From Actinocorallia herbida (GTDB taxonomy: Bacteria > Actinomycetota > Actinomycetes > Streptosporangiales > Streptosporangiaceae), in NCBI RefSeq assembly GCF_003751225.1, contig NZ_RJKE01000001.1, positions 2,790,001 through 2,854,000 of the forward strand: a stretch of DNA of 64,000 nt, given 5' to 3'. Of this stretch, positions 1 through 8,619 are shown one piece after another. The notes beneath the pieces were generated by a model. That model was not told where the DNA came from. It made no database searches and saw only the letters and a program-made list of their open reading frames with translations. How positions within the stretch are numbered: the stretch's first letter is position 1; each line of letters starts with the position of its first letter. Made by a program: the position numbers and the translations under genes.

Positions 1-591
1 GGTGAGCGCGCGCGGCTCGCCCAGCGCGCCGGCGCGGGTGTAGAGGTCGGCCGCCCATTCGAGCAGGAGGGCGTTCTCGACGGCCTTCGCGAGGTCGCCG
101 CCGACCGCGACCGTCCCGTGGTTGGCCAGGATGGCCGCCTGCTTGCCGACGAGGGCGGCGCGCACGGAGTCGGCGAGCTCCCGGGTGCCGAACACCGCGA
201 ACGGCGCGATCCGGACCGACCCGCCGATCGTGAGCTGCTGGTAGTGCACGCAGGGCAGCTCGTCGAGGACCAGGGAGAGCGCGGTCGCCGCCGGGGAGTG
301 GGTGTGCACGACGGCTCCGCCGCGCTCGCGCAGCACGCCGAGGTGCAGATCCACCTCGCTGGTAGGGGCGAGGTCGCCTTCGAGATGGTCCCCGTCGAGG
401 CCGAGGACGGTGACCTGCTCGGCCGTGGTGCCCGCGAGGACGACGCCGGTGGCGGTCACGGCGACCTCCTCCCCGGTCGGCCCGGTGAATCGGAGGCTCA
501 CGTTCCCGGCCGTGCCGATGAGGAGGCCCTCCTCGGCGAGTGTGCGGCTCGCGGCGGCGACTGCGGCCCTGGCCTGTGCGCGTGCGGTCAT
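1..591 (-). CDS. class II aldolase/adducin family protein (3' end cut by window)
   Basis: Reverse-strand frame of 197 codons, open from an ATG at 589-591 to the window edge, so the C-terminus is missing. The protein matches class II (zinc-dependent) aldolases of the L-fuculose/L-ribulose phosphate type. It has an N-terminal TAGNVSLR glycine loop, the metal-ligand motif VVHTHSP, and ILANHGTVAVG, which carries the third metal histidine. The family cleaves or epimerises sugar phosphates, or decarboxylates related substrates, in the cytoplasm; the substrate cannot be told here. A TetR gene is transcribed divergently 58 bp away and may regulate it. Confidence 0.85.
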   Translation of the reverse strand, partial: MTARAQARAAVAAASRTLAEEGLLIGTAGNVSLRFTGPTGEEVAVTATGVVLAGTTAEQVTVLGLDGDHLEGDLAPTSEVDLHLGVLRERGGAVVHTHSPAATALSLVLDELPCVHYQQLTIGGSVRIAPFAVFGTRELADSVRAALVGKQAAILANHGTVAVGGDLAKAVENALLLEWAADLYTRAGALGEPRALT

Positions 592-649
592 GGCGGGTAC
601 GGTACGGCCGGAGCAAACCAAACTCAACTTTGATTTCGGAGGCGGGCTC
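592..649. promoter_or_regulatory. divergent promoter region between aldolase and TetR genes
   Basis: This 58-bp gap is locally AT-richer than its flanks and separates divergent genes. It contains CAAA-N6-TTTG (619-632), a short inverted repeat that could be part of an operator, and a GGAGG ribosome site just before the TetR ATG. The repeat is short, so the operator call is tentative. Confidence 0.35.
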
Positions 650-1285
650 ATGACCGCACCCATCCGCGACGCTGCGGTCGACCGGGCGGCGGCCGACGGC
701 GCACTGCGCCGCGTCCCCACCCAGTCGCGCGCCCGCGCGAAGGTCGACCGCGCGCTGGACGCCGCGGAGTCCCTGCTGGAGCGCGAGGGCCTCGCGGCGA
801 TCACCCTGCCGCGGGTCGCCGTCGAGGCGGATGTCTCGGTCGGCGCCCTCTACCAGTACCTCCCCGACCGCGATTCGATCCTCGCCGTCCTGTCCGCCGA
901 GTACCACGCCCGCCACGAGGCCCTGATGGACGATCTCGTGGCCCGGCTGTCCGATGGCGACTCCCCCGATCCGATCGGCGCGGTCCTGTCCGCCTTCACC
1001 GCCCTGTACCGGGAGCAGTCCGGCACCCGCGCCCTGCGCGACGCGCTCGAGGGCACCGCCTACCCGCGCCTGTCCCGCGGCCACAAGGACCGCATGGTCG
1101 CCAAGGTGCACACCCTCCTGGCCGCCCACTCCCTGGTCGGCCCCGCAGGCCCCGACCACACCGCCCGCACCGTCTTCTTCGCCGCCGACGCCCTCATGCA
1201 CGAGGCGTTCACCGAGGACCCCTCCGGCGCCCCGGCCCTTCTCGCCGAGCTGGACGCCCTGCTCCGCGCCTACCTGACCCGCTGA
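650..1285 (+). CDS. TetR/AcrR family transcriptional regulator
   Basis: 211-residue repressor-sized protein. The N-terminal helix-turn-helix spans about residues 30-75, with the recognition region VEADVSVGALYQYLPDRDSI typical of TetR proteins; the rest is the all-helical ligand-binding part. The ATG at 650 has a GGAGG site (TTCGGAGGCGGGCTC) at good spacing; the frame is open further upstream but that part lies antisense to the aldolase. Divergent from the class II aldolase, so autoregulation plus control of that gene is the simplest inference. The ligand is unknown. Confidence 0.88.
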   Translation: MTAPIRDAAVDRAAADGALRRVPTQSRARAKVDRALDAAESLLEREGLAAITLPRVAVEADVSVGALYQYLPDRDSILAVLSAEYHARHEALMDDLVARLSDGDSPDPIGAVLSAFTALYREQSGTRALRDALEGTAYPRLSRGHKDRMVAKVHTLLAAHSLVGPAGPDHTARTVFFAADALMHEAFTEDPSGAPALLAELDALLRAYLTR

Positions 1286-1379
1286 CCGACCCTGCCTTAC
1301 TGCGTAAAGTCGCCGGGTCGGGCGCGCCGCCGGAAAACCCGGTGACCGCACCCGACCACTGCGGCTAAGGTCGGCGGTC

Positions 1380-1733
1380 GTGAGCACAAGACAGTTCCGT
1401 GTGACGGTCCGAGGCGTGTTCGCCGAACTGTGCGCGGAGCAGCGCGCCGCGCTCCTGGCCGAGGCGGCCGAACACGACGTCCTCGACGCGGCCTACACCC
1501 GCGAAGGCCACCTCAGCTACGACATCGCCGCCCGCGACGCCTTCGTCTTCCGCTTCCTGGCCGACGGTGAGGCCGAGGAGGACATCCTCGACGCCTGCGC
1601 ACAGGCCGAGGCCGCCGCCACCTCCTGGCTGGCCACCCGGGGCTACGGCCACAAGAACCTCCGCTCCACCGCCGAAGACCTCTCCCAGGCGCCGCTCGGC
1701 AAGCGCCGGCGCCGAGCACTCCGCACGTCCTGA
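1380..1733 (+). CDS. DUF6204-like small protein
   Basis: 117-residue soluble protein starting with GTG. The opening FRVTVRGVF, the middle AAEHDVLDAAYTREGHLSYD and the ending GYGHKNLRSTAEDLSQ resemble the actinobacterial DUF6204 family, whose function is unknown. No signal peptide or membrane segment. It stands alone between a TetR gene and the P450 pair, with about 94 bp upstream. The family assignment is from recognition of these motifs and should be treated as probable. Confidence 0.75.
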   Translation: MSTRQFRVTVRGVFAELCAEQRAALLAEAAEHDVLDAAYTREGHLSYDIAARDAFVFRFLADGEAEEDILDACAQAEAAATSWLATRGYGHKNLRSTAEDLSQAPLGKRRRRALRTS

Positions 1734-2108
1734 CCCGGGCGCGCGAGAACCGCCGACAGGGCCCACCGGGTTTCGGGTCCCCGAACGCTGCGGCGTCGGT
1801 GGGTGCGGGCGGATGCCGCGTGCCGCGAGAGTGGGGGGGACGCGCTCCTGGGCGCGCACCCGCGCGACAAGCCGGGACTCACCGCGTCCCTGCTCGGCTT
1901 GCCCGTCACCCGGTCCGCGCATCGAGGGCGGGGTCGCCGTACGGGTGGGTTCCGGGTCGCGCCGCGAGGTGGGGGAGGGGACGGGGGCCGTGGCGGTGGG
2001 TGAGGGGACCGTGGCGGTCGGGTGATATTGCGGGTGAGGTGAGTCGGGAATGTCCGTGCATGTTGAGAATTGCTCAGCAGTTCGCGGACCCCCGTCGTTG
2101 GAGTCGCC
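1734..2108. other. intergenic region upstream of P450 pair
   Basis: 375 bp without a convincing gene. Overlapping long frames on both strands are GC-rich shadows. Near its end lies TGAG-AATTG-CTCA (2064-2076), a 4-5-4 inverted repeat in the only AT-rich stretch, which may be a regulatory site for the P450 operon. A GGAG ribosome site precedes the ATG at 2109. Confidence 0.5.
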
Positions 2109-3308
2109 ATGTCGACGCTCCCGTCGTATCCGTTCGAGACCGACCACTGCCTGCACCCGCCGCCGGCGGCGGCCGTGGCGCGCCTGGGGGGTGCACCCGT
2201 CCTCGTGCGGGCGACCTTCGGTGCGCCCGCGTGGCTGATCACCGGGTATGACGATGCCCGGTTCGTTCTGAGCAGTCCGCTGTTCGGGCGGGATCGGAAC
2301 CGGGTGGGGGTCGCGGTCGATGCTGTCGCGGGCGTCGTGCCGATGGACTTCTCCGAGGGGACGTTCCTCAGCGCCGACCCGCCCGACCACACGCGGCTGC
2401 GGCGGTTCGTCTACCGCACGTTCACGCCGCGCCGCGTCGAGGACCTCCGCCCGGTCACGCAGAAGATCGCCGACCGGCTCGTCGACGCGATGCTCGACAC
2501 GGGCCCGCCCGCCGACCTCGTGCGGGGATTCGGGCTCGACCTGCCCGGCGAGGTGATCGGCGACCTCCTCGGCGTCCCGGCGGAGGACCGGCCCCGGTTC
2601 GTCGTCTGGCTGGAGGCCCTGGTCGGCGGGAGCGGCGGCACCGTCGAGGAGTCGATCGCCCTCACCCTGGAGCTGAACGCCTACCTGAGCGGACTCGCCG
2701 CCCGCCGCGTCGCCGAGCCCACCGACGACCTCATCGGCGCGCTCGTCCGCGAGCGCGTCGAGGGCGACCGCCTCGCCGCCGACGAGGTCGACGGCCTCCT
2801 GCGCGCCCTCCTCGGCGCCGGCCACGAGACGACGGCCGCCCAGATCCCCAACTTCGTGTTCCTGCTCCTGCGCGGTGGCGACTACGCCCGGCTGGTCGCC
2901 GAGCCCGCGCTGATCCCCCGCGCCGTGGAGGAACTGCTCCGGTACGTCCCGCTGATCGCCCAAGGCTCTCTCACGAGGTTCGTGCTGGAGGACGTCGAGG
3001 TGGGCGGTGTGCTGCTGCGCCGCGGAGATCAGGTTCTCGTGGACATCGGTGCGGCCAATCGTGATGCCGCGGCCTTCCCGGACGCCGAATCCCTCGACGT
3101 CGCCCGTGAGACGAATCCTCATATCGCCTTCGGCCACGGCCTTCACCGTTGCGTGGGCGCGGCGCTGGCCCGCATGGAGCTCCAGGTGGCCCTCGAAGCC
3201 CTCACCACCCGGCTCCCCGCCCTCCGCCTCGCCGTCCCGCCCGACGAGATCCCCTTCGCCCCCACCCGCTTCATCCGCCGCCCCGACCATCTCCCCGTGA
3301 CCTGGTGA
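2109..3308 (+). CDS. cytochrome P450 (first of tandem pair)
   Basis: 399-residue soluble bacterial class I P450, a heme-thiolate monooxygenase needing a ferredoxin and reductase that are not encoded nearby. Visible motifs: I-helix LLGAGHETTAAQ (oxygen activation), the ExxR helix in AVEELLRYVPL, and the heme loop FGHGLHRCVGAALARM with the proximal Cys. The ATG at 2109 has GGAG at good spacing. It shares a near-identical 3' nucleotide block with the next gene, only 4 bp downstream, so the two probably form one transcript. The substrate is unknown. Confidence 0.92.
   Translation: MSTLPSYPFETDHCLHPPPAAAVARLGGAPVLVRATFGAPAWLITGYDDARFVLSSPLFGRDRNRVGVAVDAVAGVVPMDFSEGTFLSADPPDHTRLRRFVYRTFTPRRVEDLRPVTQKIADRLVDAMLDTGPPADLVRGFGLDLPGEVIGDLLGVPAEDRPRFVVWLEALVGGSGGTVEESIALTLELNAYLSGLAARRVAEPTDDLIGALVRERVEGDRLAADEVDGLLRALLGAGHETTAAQIPNFVFLLLRGGDYARLVAEPALIPRAVEELLRYVPLIAQGSLTRFVLEDVEVGGVLLRRGDQVLVDIGAANRDAAAFPDAESLDVARETNPHIAFGHGLHRCVGAALARMELQVALEALTTRLPALRLAVPPDEIPFAPTRFIRRPDHLPVTW
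2979..3218 (+). repeat. P450 homogenised block, copy 1
   Basis: 240 bp that match 4180-4419 with one difference (C at 3005, T at 4206). A second block, 2811-2908, is identical to 4012-4109. Flanking parts of the two P450 genes differ at many synonymous and coding sites, so the identity is local. The block also uses many T-ending codons (AAT, CGT, GAT, CCT, CAT), unlike the rest of both genes. Confidence 0.85.
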
Positions 3309-3312
3309 CACC

Positions 3313-4509
3313 GTGCAGACTCCTTCGTATCCGTTCGCGACCGACCACTGCCTCGAGCTGCCTCCCGCGATGACCTCCGCACGGGAGGGCGGCGCTCCCG
3401 TCCTCGTTCAGCCGCCCTTCGGCCCGCCCGCATGGCTCGTCACCGCCTACGAGGACGCCCGCCTCGTGCTGAGCAGCCCCGTTTTCGGACGGGACCGCGA
3501 ACGCGTCGGCGTCGCCCTCGACGGCGTCGCCGGGGTCATCCCGATCGACCCCTCCAGCGGGACCCTCCTGGCCGCGGACCCGCCCGACCACACGCGGCTG
3601 CGGCGGTTCGTCTTCCGGACGTTCACGCCGCGCCGCGTCGAGGACCTCCGGCCGGGCACGCGGCGGATCGCCGACCGCCTCGTCGACGAGATGCTCGACG
3701 CGGGTCCGCCGGCCGATCTCGTCGACGGGTTCGGGCTCGGCCTGCCCGTCCAGGTGATCTGCGAGCTGCTCGGCGTCCCCGCGTCCGACCGGTCCCGGTT
3801 CACCGCCTGGCTGGAGGCCCTCGTCGCCGGGAGCGCGCTGAGCGTCGCGGAGATCATGGCTTCGGTCGACGAGATGAACGCCTACCTGGGCGACCTCGCG
3901 GCGCAGCGGGTCGACGCGCCGACGGACGACCTGATCGGCGCGCTCGTCCGCGAACGGATCGAGGGCGACGGCCTCACCAACGACGAGGTGATCAACCTGG
4001 TCCGCGCGCTGCTCGGCGCCGGCCACGAGACGACGGCCGCCCAGATCCCCAACTTCGTGTTCCTGCTCCTGCGCGGTGGCGACTACGCCCGGCTGGTCGC
4101 CGAGCCCGCCCTGATCCCGAGGGCCGTGGAAGAACTCCTGCGCTACGTGCCCCTGGTCTCCCAGGGCTCCTTCTCGCGCTTCGTGCTGGAGGACGTCGAG
4201 GTGGGTGGTGTGCTGCTGCGCCGCGGAGATCAGGTTCTCGTGGACATCGGTGCGGCCAATCGTGATGCCGCGGCCTTCCCGGACGCCGAATCCCTCGACG
4301 TCGCCCGTGAGACGAATCCTCATATCGCCTTCGGCCACGGCCTTCACCGTTGCGTGGGCGCGGCGCTGGCCCGCATGGAGCTCCAGGTGGCCCTCGAAGC
4401 CCTCACCACCCGGCTCCCCACCCTCCGCCTCGCCACCCCCGCCGCCGACCTCCACTGGGACCCCACCCGCCTCATCCGCCGCCCCGACGAACTCCCCCTC
4501 ACCTGGTGA
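3313..4509 (+). CDS. cytochrome P450 (second of tandem pair)
   Basis: 398-residue paralogue of the preceding P450, starting at GTG 3313 only 4 bp after its stop. It has the same motifs: LLGAGHETTAAQ, AVEELLRYVPL and FGHGLHRCVGAALARM. The N-terminal two thirds diverge (for example QPPFGPPAWLVTAYEDAR here), which could give a different substrate range. The C-terminal portion is near-identical at the DNA level to the first gene. Upstream ribosome site is weak (GGTGA), suggesting coupling to the first P450. Confidence 0.92.
   Translation: MQTPSYPFATDHCLELPPAMTSAREGGAPVLVQPPFGPPAWLVTAYEDARLVLSSPVFGRDRERVGVALDGVAGVIPIDPSSGTLLAADPPDHTRLRRFVFRTFTPRRVEDLRPGTRRIADRLVDEMLDAGPPADLVDGFGLGLPVQVICELLGVPASDRSRFTAWLEALVAGSALSVAEIMASVDEMNAYLGDLAAQRVDAPTDDLIGALVRERIEGDGLTNDEVINLVRALLGAGHETTAAQIPNFVFLLLRGGDYARLVAEPALIPRAVEELLRYVPLVSQGSFSRFVLEDVEVGGVLLRRGDQVLVDIGAANRDAAAFPDAESLDVARETNPHIAFGHGLHRCVGAALARMELQVALEALTTRLPTLRLATPAADLHWDPTRLIRRPDELPLTW
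4180..4419 (+). repeat. P450 homogenised block, copy 2
   Basis: Partner of 2979-3218. It covers the end of the K-helix region through the heme-binding loop and stops abruptly at 4420, where the sequences diverge again. Offset between copies is a constant 1201 bp, as expected for a tandem duplication with later local gene conversion. Confidence 0.85.
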
Positions 4510-4733
4510 CCTCGCCCGCGGCACGCGGCCACTCCGTTCGTCCTTCCCAGGAGGCCGGAGGACGCTCGAACGCGTGACGGCCAGTGACGCGGGCGCTCCC
4601 GGGCTCGCCGGGGGGTGAGGCTCCGGTCAGGCCGTCCCGATCATCGTGCCGAGGCCCGCTCGTCCCCGGGCGGCCCAGGTGAAGCCCGCATCGTGCCACG
4701 GGCTCGCCTGTCCCTGAGTCCGTCGGGGTGGGC

Positions 4734-5653
4734 TCAGGCGCGTGCCGTCTCGGGCGTCGCGATCGCCTTGAGGGGCGTCAGGACCTCGTGGTGGAAGCGG
4801 TCTACGGCGGTGTCGATGCTCCGGATGAAGCCGGTCTCCTCGGGGCCGCGCTTGGTGCCCATGCCGGTGGTGAGGGTGAGCCGGAAGGCGCTGATCTCGG
4901 CCTCGCCGGGCGGGACGAGCAGCCCCGGTTCCGCGTGCAGGTTCTTGAGCAGCTCGCAGGGGCCGCTGGTCCGGGCCGGTGCGAGGGACTCGACGCGCAG
5001 GTCGGCCGGGGCGTGGGCGAGGAGGCGGAGCAGCCAGGTGACGCGGGTCAGGGCGCGGGCCCGCGCCGCGGCCGGGACGGTCACCGTGGTCTCGATGTGG
5101 CCGGTGCGGAGGTCCGCTTCGACGAGGAGGGGGCCGGGGGTTCCCGGAATCCGGATCTCGGTGGACATCCGGCCGGTCCCGACGAGCCCGGAGACGGTCC
5201 TGGCCCGCTGCGCGCCGGGCCCGTCACCGCGCTTCTTGCGGACGACGGGCGCGACGGCGAGCCCGGTCTCGCCACCGAGCCGCAGGCACAGCTGACGCGT
5301 CAGCTTCTCCCAGTTCTCCGCGACCTGGGCCGCGCCGGCGTCCCCGTCCCGCAGCGTCCCCTGCGCGATCGCGTTACGGACGGGCACCCACGCCGCGCCC
5401 ATGTTCTGGAAGCCCTGGCAGCCCGCGCTGTCCTGCTCCAGGTAGTACAGGAGCTCGCCCAGCAGCCACGCGTGGAACGGCTGCGCGACGCCCTCGTGGT
5501 GGCACAGGATCCGGGCCTCGTGCGCGACCTCGGCCCACGACAGGTGCTGGAGGGCGACCTTCCTGGTCTTGCGCTTGGCCACGGCGACAGGGTGCGCGCC
5601 GTCCAGCGCGAGGTCGTTCGACAGGGTATTGAACTGTTGCCCGTTGATTGGTT
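4734..5653 (-). pseudogene. 3' fragment of TerD/PD-(D/E)XK-type gene, cut by insertion element
   Basis: Reverse-strand frame, about 305 codons to a TGA at 4734-4736. It begins abruptly at the insertion with GQQFNTLSND and continues HLSWAEVAHEARILCHHEGV, then LLGELLYYLEQDSAG, MGAAWVPVRNAIAQGTLR and LTRVTWLLRLLAHAPADLRV. This is the C-terminal half of a large actinobacterial protein whose N-terminal half is encoded at 7469-8467. The two halves lie on the same strand and in the right order around the element at 5654-7460. The frame stays open into the element, so expression from inside it is possible but would lack both the TerD and the nuclease-core parts. Confidence 0.75.
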
Positions 5654-5843
5654 CAGGAGTGTTCGGAAGCGTCCACAAGGTCGTGTCCGTGGCGTCCGTG
5701 GGTTGGGGGTGTGGCCGCTGGTTCCGGCAGCATGGCATGGACTGTGTGTCGCCTGATTCCTGGGACATGGCCCCGGCATCGGGAGTAGGTTCTCGATTGA
5801 TCACATTCGGTGACTTCGGCCAGGTGAAGGGGGGTCGTCTGCT

Positions 5844-7391
5844 GTGGGTGTGTCGATGCCGCTGCGGTCGATGGCCGCGCCGTTCGTGGTCGCCGAGGCT
5901 TGTGGTGTGTCGGTGCGGACCCGTCTGAAAGGCCTCACCGCGGCCGACGAGGAGGTGCTGCGGCTGGTGGGCGCGCATCTGGGATCCCTCGCTGCCCGGG
6001 ACCTGAAGGTGCGTTGTGCTGACGGGCTGGGGCAAAGCGCCCACCGGTGGGCGGAGCGTAAGCGGGAGTTGACCGCGGGGTCGTCGTCGAGGTGGGCGGG
6101 TGCGATCACGAAGGCCTCGCATGATCAGTGGGCGCTGGCCCGCCGCTCCCGGACCTCCCACATCACGACCCTCGACGCCGCCATGACCACGATCAACGGT
6201 CGGCTCGCCCTGCCGGTCGGGCAGAAGGGCGCTCGGGGTGTGCCGGGCGGGTACCGGTCAGCGGCGGAGTAGTTCGGGAAGTCCCGTCGCCTGAGGGTGC
6301 TGCGACAGCGCCGGGAGCGGGCCGTAGCGGATCGGGCCGAGGGCCGGGTGCGCGTCGTGCGGGGCGGAAAGAGCCTGGCTCGTGGCCGGTATCGGCTGGA
6401 GGCGGCCGGGGTGAGTGAGCAGGAGTGGCGGGGTCGGTGGGAGGCGGCCCGCTGGTTCTTGTCCGCGGACGGTGAGACCGGTAAACGGCATGGCAACGAG
6501 ACCCTGCGGATCACCCCTGACGGGCGGGTGTCGATCAGGCTGCCCGTCCCGCTGGCGGAGTTCGCCAACGCCCCTCACGGCCGGTACACGCTGGCCGCCC
6601 GCGCCTGTTTCGCCCATCGGGGCCGGGAGTGGGTGGATCGGGTCGAGGCGGATCGGGCGGTGGCCTACCGCATCCACCTGGATGCCGCACGGGGCCGTTG
6701 GTATGTGGACGCGTCCTGGCAGCGCCCGCCCGTGCGGGCGGTCCCGTTGGAGGCGGCGCTGGCTGCTGGTGTGGTGGGGGTCGACACCGATGCCGACCAC
6801 CTCGCCGCCTGGCACCTCAACGTGCACGGTAACCCGGTGGGTAGGACCCGCCGGTTCTTCTACGACCTGTCGGGCACCGCCTCGCACCGCGACGCGCAGC
6901 TCCGCCACGCCCTCACCCGGCTCCTGCACTGGACGCGCCGTCTCGGCGTCGCCGCGATCGCCATCGAGGACCTCGACTTCACCGACGTCAAAACCCGCGA
7001 GAAGCACGGCAGACGGCGTCTGCGCCGGGTCGTTCACGGGATCCCGACGGGCCGGTTGAAGGCCCGGCTGGTCTCGATGGCCGCCGAACACGCGATCGCC
7101 TTGGTGGCGGTCGACGCGGCCTACACCAGCCGGTGGGGAGCCGAGCACTGGCAGCAGCCCACCAGCACAGCGTCACGCAAGACCAGCCGTCATGAGGCGG
7201 CGAGTCTCGTGATCGGACGGCGCGCCCAGGGCCTTGGTGCCCGGCGTCGGACGGCACCGCCCCCGCATCACCGTAGTGATGGTGCGGGGCATCGGACCGT
7301 CCAGGCCCGGCACCACGACCCCAGGTGTGAGGAACCCTGCCCGGCCCGGATCGGAGGGCGGACGAGATCCGCTGCTCCACCGGGTGTGTGA
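5844..7391 (+). pseudogene. tnpB: TnpB-like RuvC nuclease, broken by in-frame amber stop
   Basis: GTG start at 5844 with an AGGGGGG site upstream; 515 codons to TGA at 7389-7391. The frame is interrupted by TAG at 6270-6272 inside GYRSAAE-stop-FGKSRRL, where a Trp codon (TGG) is the likely ancestor. The RuvC-like acids are visible: Asp314 in GVVGVDTDADH, Glu375 in IAIEDLDF, and Glu451 in SRHEAASLVIGRRA, where related proteins usually have Asp. There is no CxxC zinc finger. The part after the stop (from Met at 6297) keeps all three acids but lacks the N-terminal 142 residues. TnpB proteins are RNA-guided nucleases that keep the element at its donor site; activity here is doubtful. Confidence 0.85.
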
Positions 7392-7405
7392 AAGCAGGGG
7401 GGCAA

Positions 7406-7432
7406 GTCTGTCCAGCACCGTTCGGGACAGAC
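7406..7432 (+). other. hairpin in element right end, possible guide-RNA scaffold
   Basis: GTCTGTCC (7406-7413) and GGACAGAC (7425-7432) form a perfect 8-bp stem with an 11-nt loop, 15 bp after the tnpB stop. In TnpB systems the 3' end of the gene and the right end give the guide RNA, with the guide just beyond the element end. Its role here is inferred from position only. Confidence 0.35.
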
Positions 7433-7468
7433 GCACTGATCCCGGGGGGGAACACTCCTGGACAGTGC

Positions 7469-8467
7469 TCAGGAACGGTTCCCGCCGGTCTTGGTCTCGA
7501 CGAGCGCGGTCCAGATGCGGCCCGCCCGGGACACCCGCACGATCCCGTCCGGCCGCACGGTCGTCTCACCGTGCTTGAACTGGGCCTCGGCGAACGTCTG
7601 GAGCAGGCCGGCCGGCGCGCCGAACCGCGCGGTGACGCGGCGGCCGAACTCCGGGACCTGCGCCATCACCGCGAGCAGCGTCGACGTCGCCCTGACCTCG
7701 CGTTCCTGGTCGTTGCGCAGACCGTGCACGGAGAACAGCCGGGCGTGCTGCCAGTGCGCGTGGTCGGCGAGGTCGGTCTTGACGGGGGCCAGCGTGCACT
7801 TGCGCACGGGGCGCCGTCCGGTCCGCACCTTGGCGGGCCGCCCCGCCTCGGGCGGGGCGGCGTCGACGGGTTCGGCGGGCGCGGGCACGGCGGGAGCCTC
7901 GTCCGCGTCGTTCTCGTCTTCGTCGCCCTCGACGGCGATGCCGAAGTCCGTGGCGAGTCCCGCGAGGCCGGAGGCGTATCCCTGGCCGACGGCGCGGAAC
8001 CTCCACTGCCCGGCCCGCCGGTACAGCTCCCCGAACACGAACGCCGTCTCGGCGGACGCGTCGGTGATGTCGAAGGCCAGCAGGGGTTCGCCCGCGCTGT
8101 CGGAGAGGGTGAGCCGCAGGTCGGCGAGGTCGCCGAAGGTGGCCTCCGCGTGACGGCTCGCCGCGATGACCACCCGGTGGACGTCCTCCGGGAGCGCGGT
8201 CAGGTCCACCTGGATGCGGTCCTCGCTCCCGCCGCCGGTCGGCGTCTTGCCGAGGAGCTGGACGGATCCGTTGGCGCTGGCGGGCTGGTTGTAGAAGAAG
8301 AAGTCGCCGTCGCCGCGCACCTTCCCGTCGGCCGTGAGGAGCAGCACCGAGACGTCGGCGTCGCCCTCGCCCGTCGGGTCGGTCCAGCCCAGGGCCAGGG
8401 CGACCGGCCCCGCGGCCTCGGAACGGCCGGTGACCTCGGTGTTCTCGCCCTTGGACAGGTTCAGCAA
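7469..8467 (-). pseudogene. 5' fragment: TerD domain plus PD-(D/E)XK nuclease core, truncated by insertion
   Basis: Reverse-strand frame of 332 codons. Residues about 1-165 are a TerD (tellurium/stress, Ca-binding beta-sandwich) domain: LNLSKGENTEV, LALGWTDPTGEGDADVSV, VFGELYRRAGQWRFRAVGQG. An acidic Pro/Ala linker follows, then a nuclease-like core with PDGIVRV and VETKTG (the D and ExK of PD-(D/E)XK). It stops at TGA 7469-7471, contributed by the inserted element. The rest of the protein is at 4734-5653. A segment of roughly 25-30 residues that would carry the QxxxY-type motif is absent from both halves. TTG at 8465-8467 is taken as start because TerD proteins begin right before this motif; an in-frame ATG at 8566 is an alternative. 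Confidence 0.75.
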
Positions 8468-8619
8468 AGCGCCCCCACGGTGCCCGGGCTCCGCGGCGTG
8501 CCCGGCGGAGCAATTCCCCGTCCGAGATTCAAGCGTCCGCCTCGTCGCGCCGTCCGGGGAACGCATAACAAATCGATGCCACGTTCCGTGGGGTTGTTAT
8601 TACTTTCCGGGCATGTCGG

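Larger units (their letters stand above)
5654..7460 (+). mobile_element. tnpB-only insertion element (IS200/IS605-like)
   Basis: About 1.8 kb between matching inverted ends: CAGGAGTGTTC at 5654-5664 and GAACACTCCTG at 7450-7460. It carries one gene, a TnpB-like RuvC nuclease (5844-7391), and no TnpA tyrosine or serine recombinase, so it would need a helper in trans. It interrupts a TerD/PD-(D/E)XK gene. Inside its right end is an 8-bp perfect hairpin (7406-7432). The ends are inferred from the repeats and from where the host gene frame breaks, so they are accurate only to a few tens of bases. Confidence 0.75.

Noticed and set aside
1365-4524. Long reverse-strand frames opposite the P450 genes
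   Set aside because: They mirror each other exactly as the P450 genes do, contain no domains, and are the usual antisense shadows in GC-rich DNA.
8579-8591. CCACG-TTC-CGTGG hairpin after the first PBP gene
   Set aside because: Only 5 bp long and without a T run; too weak to call a terminator.
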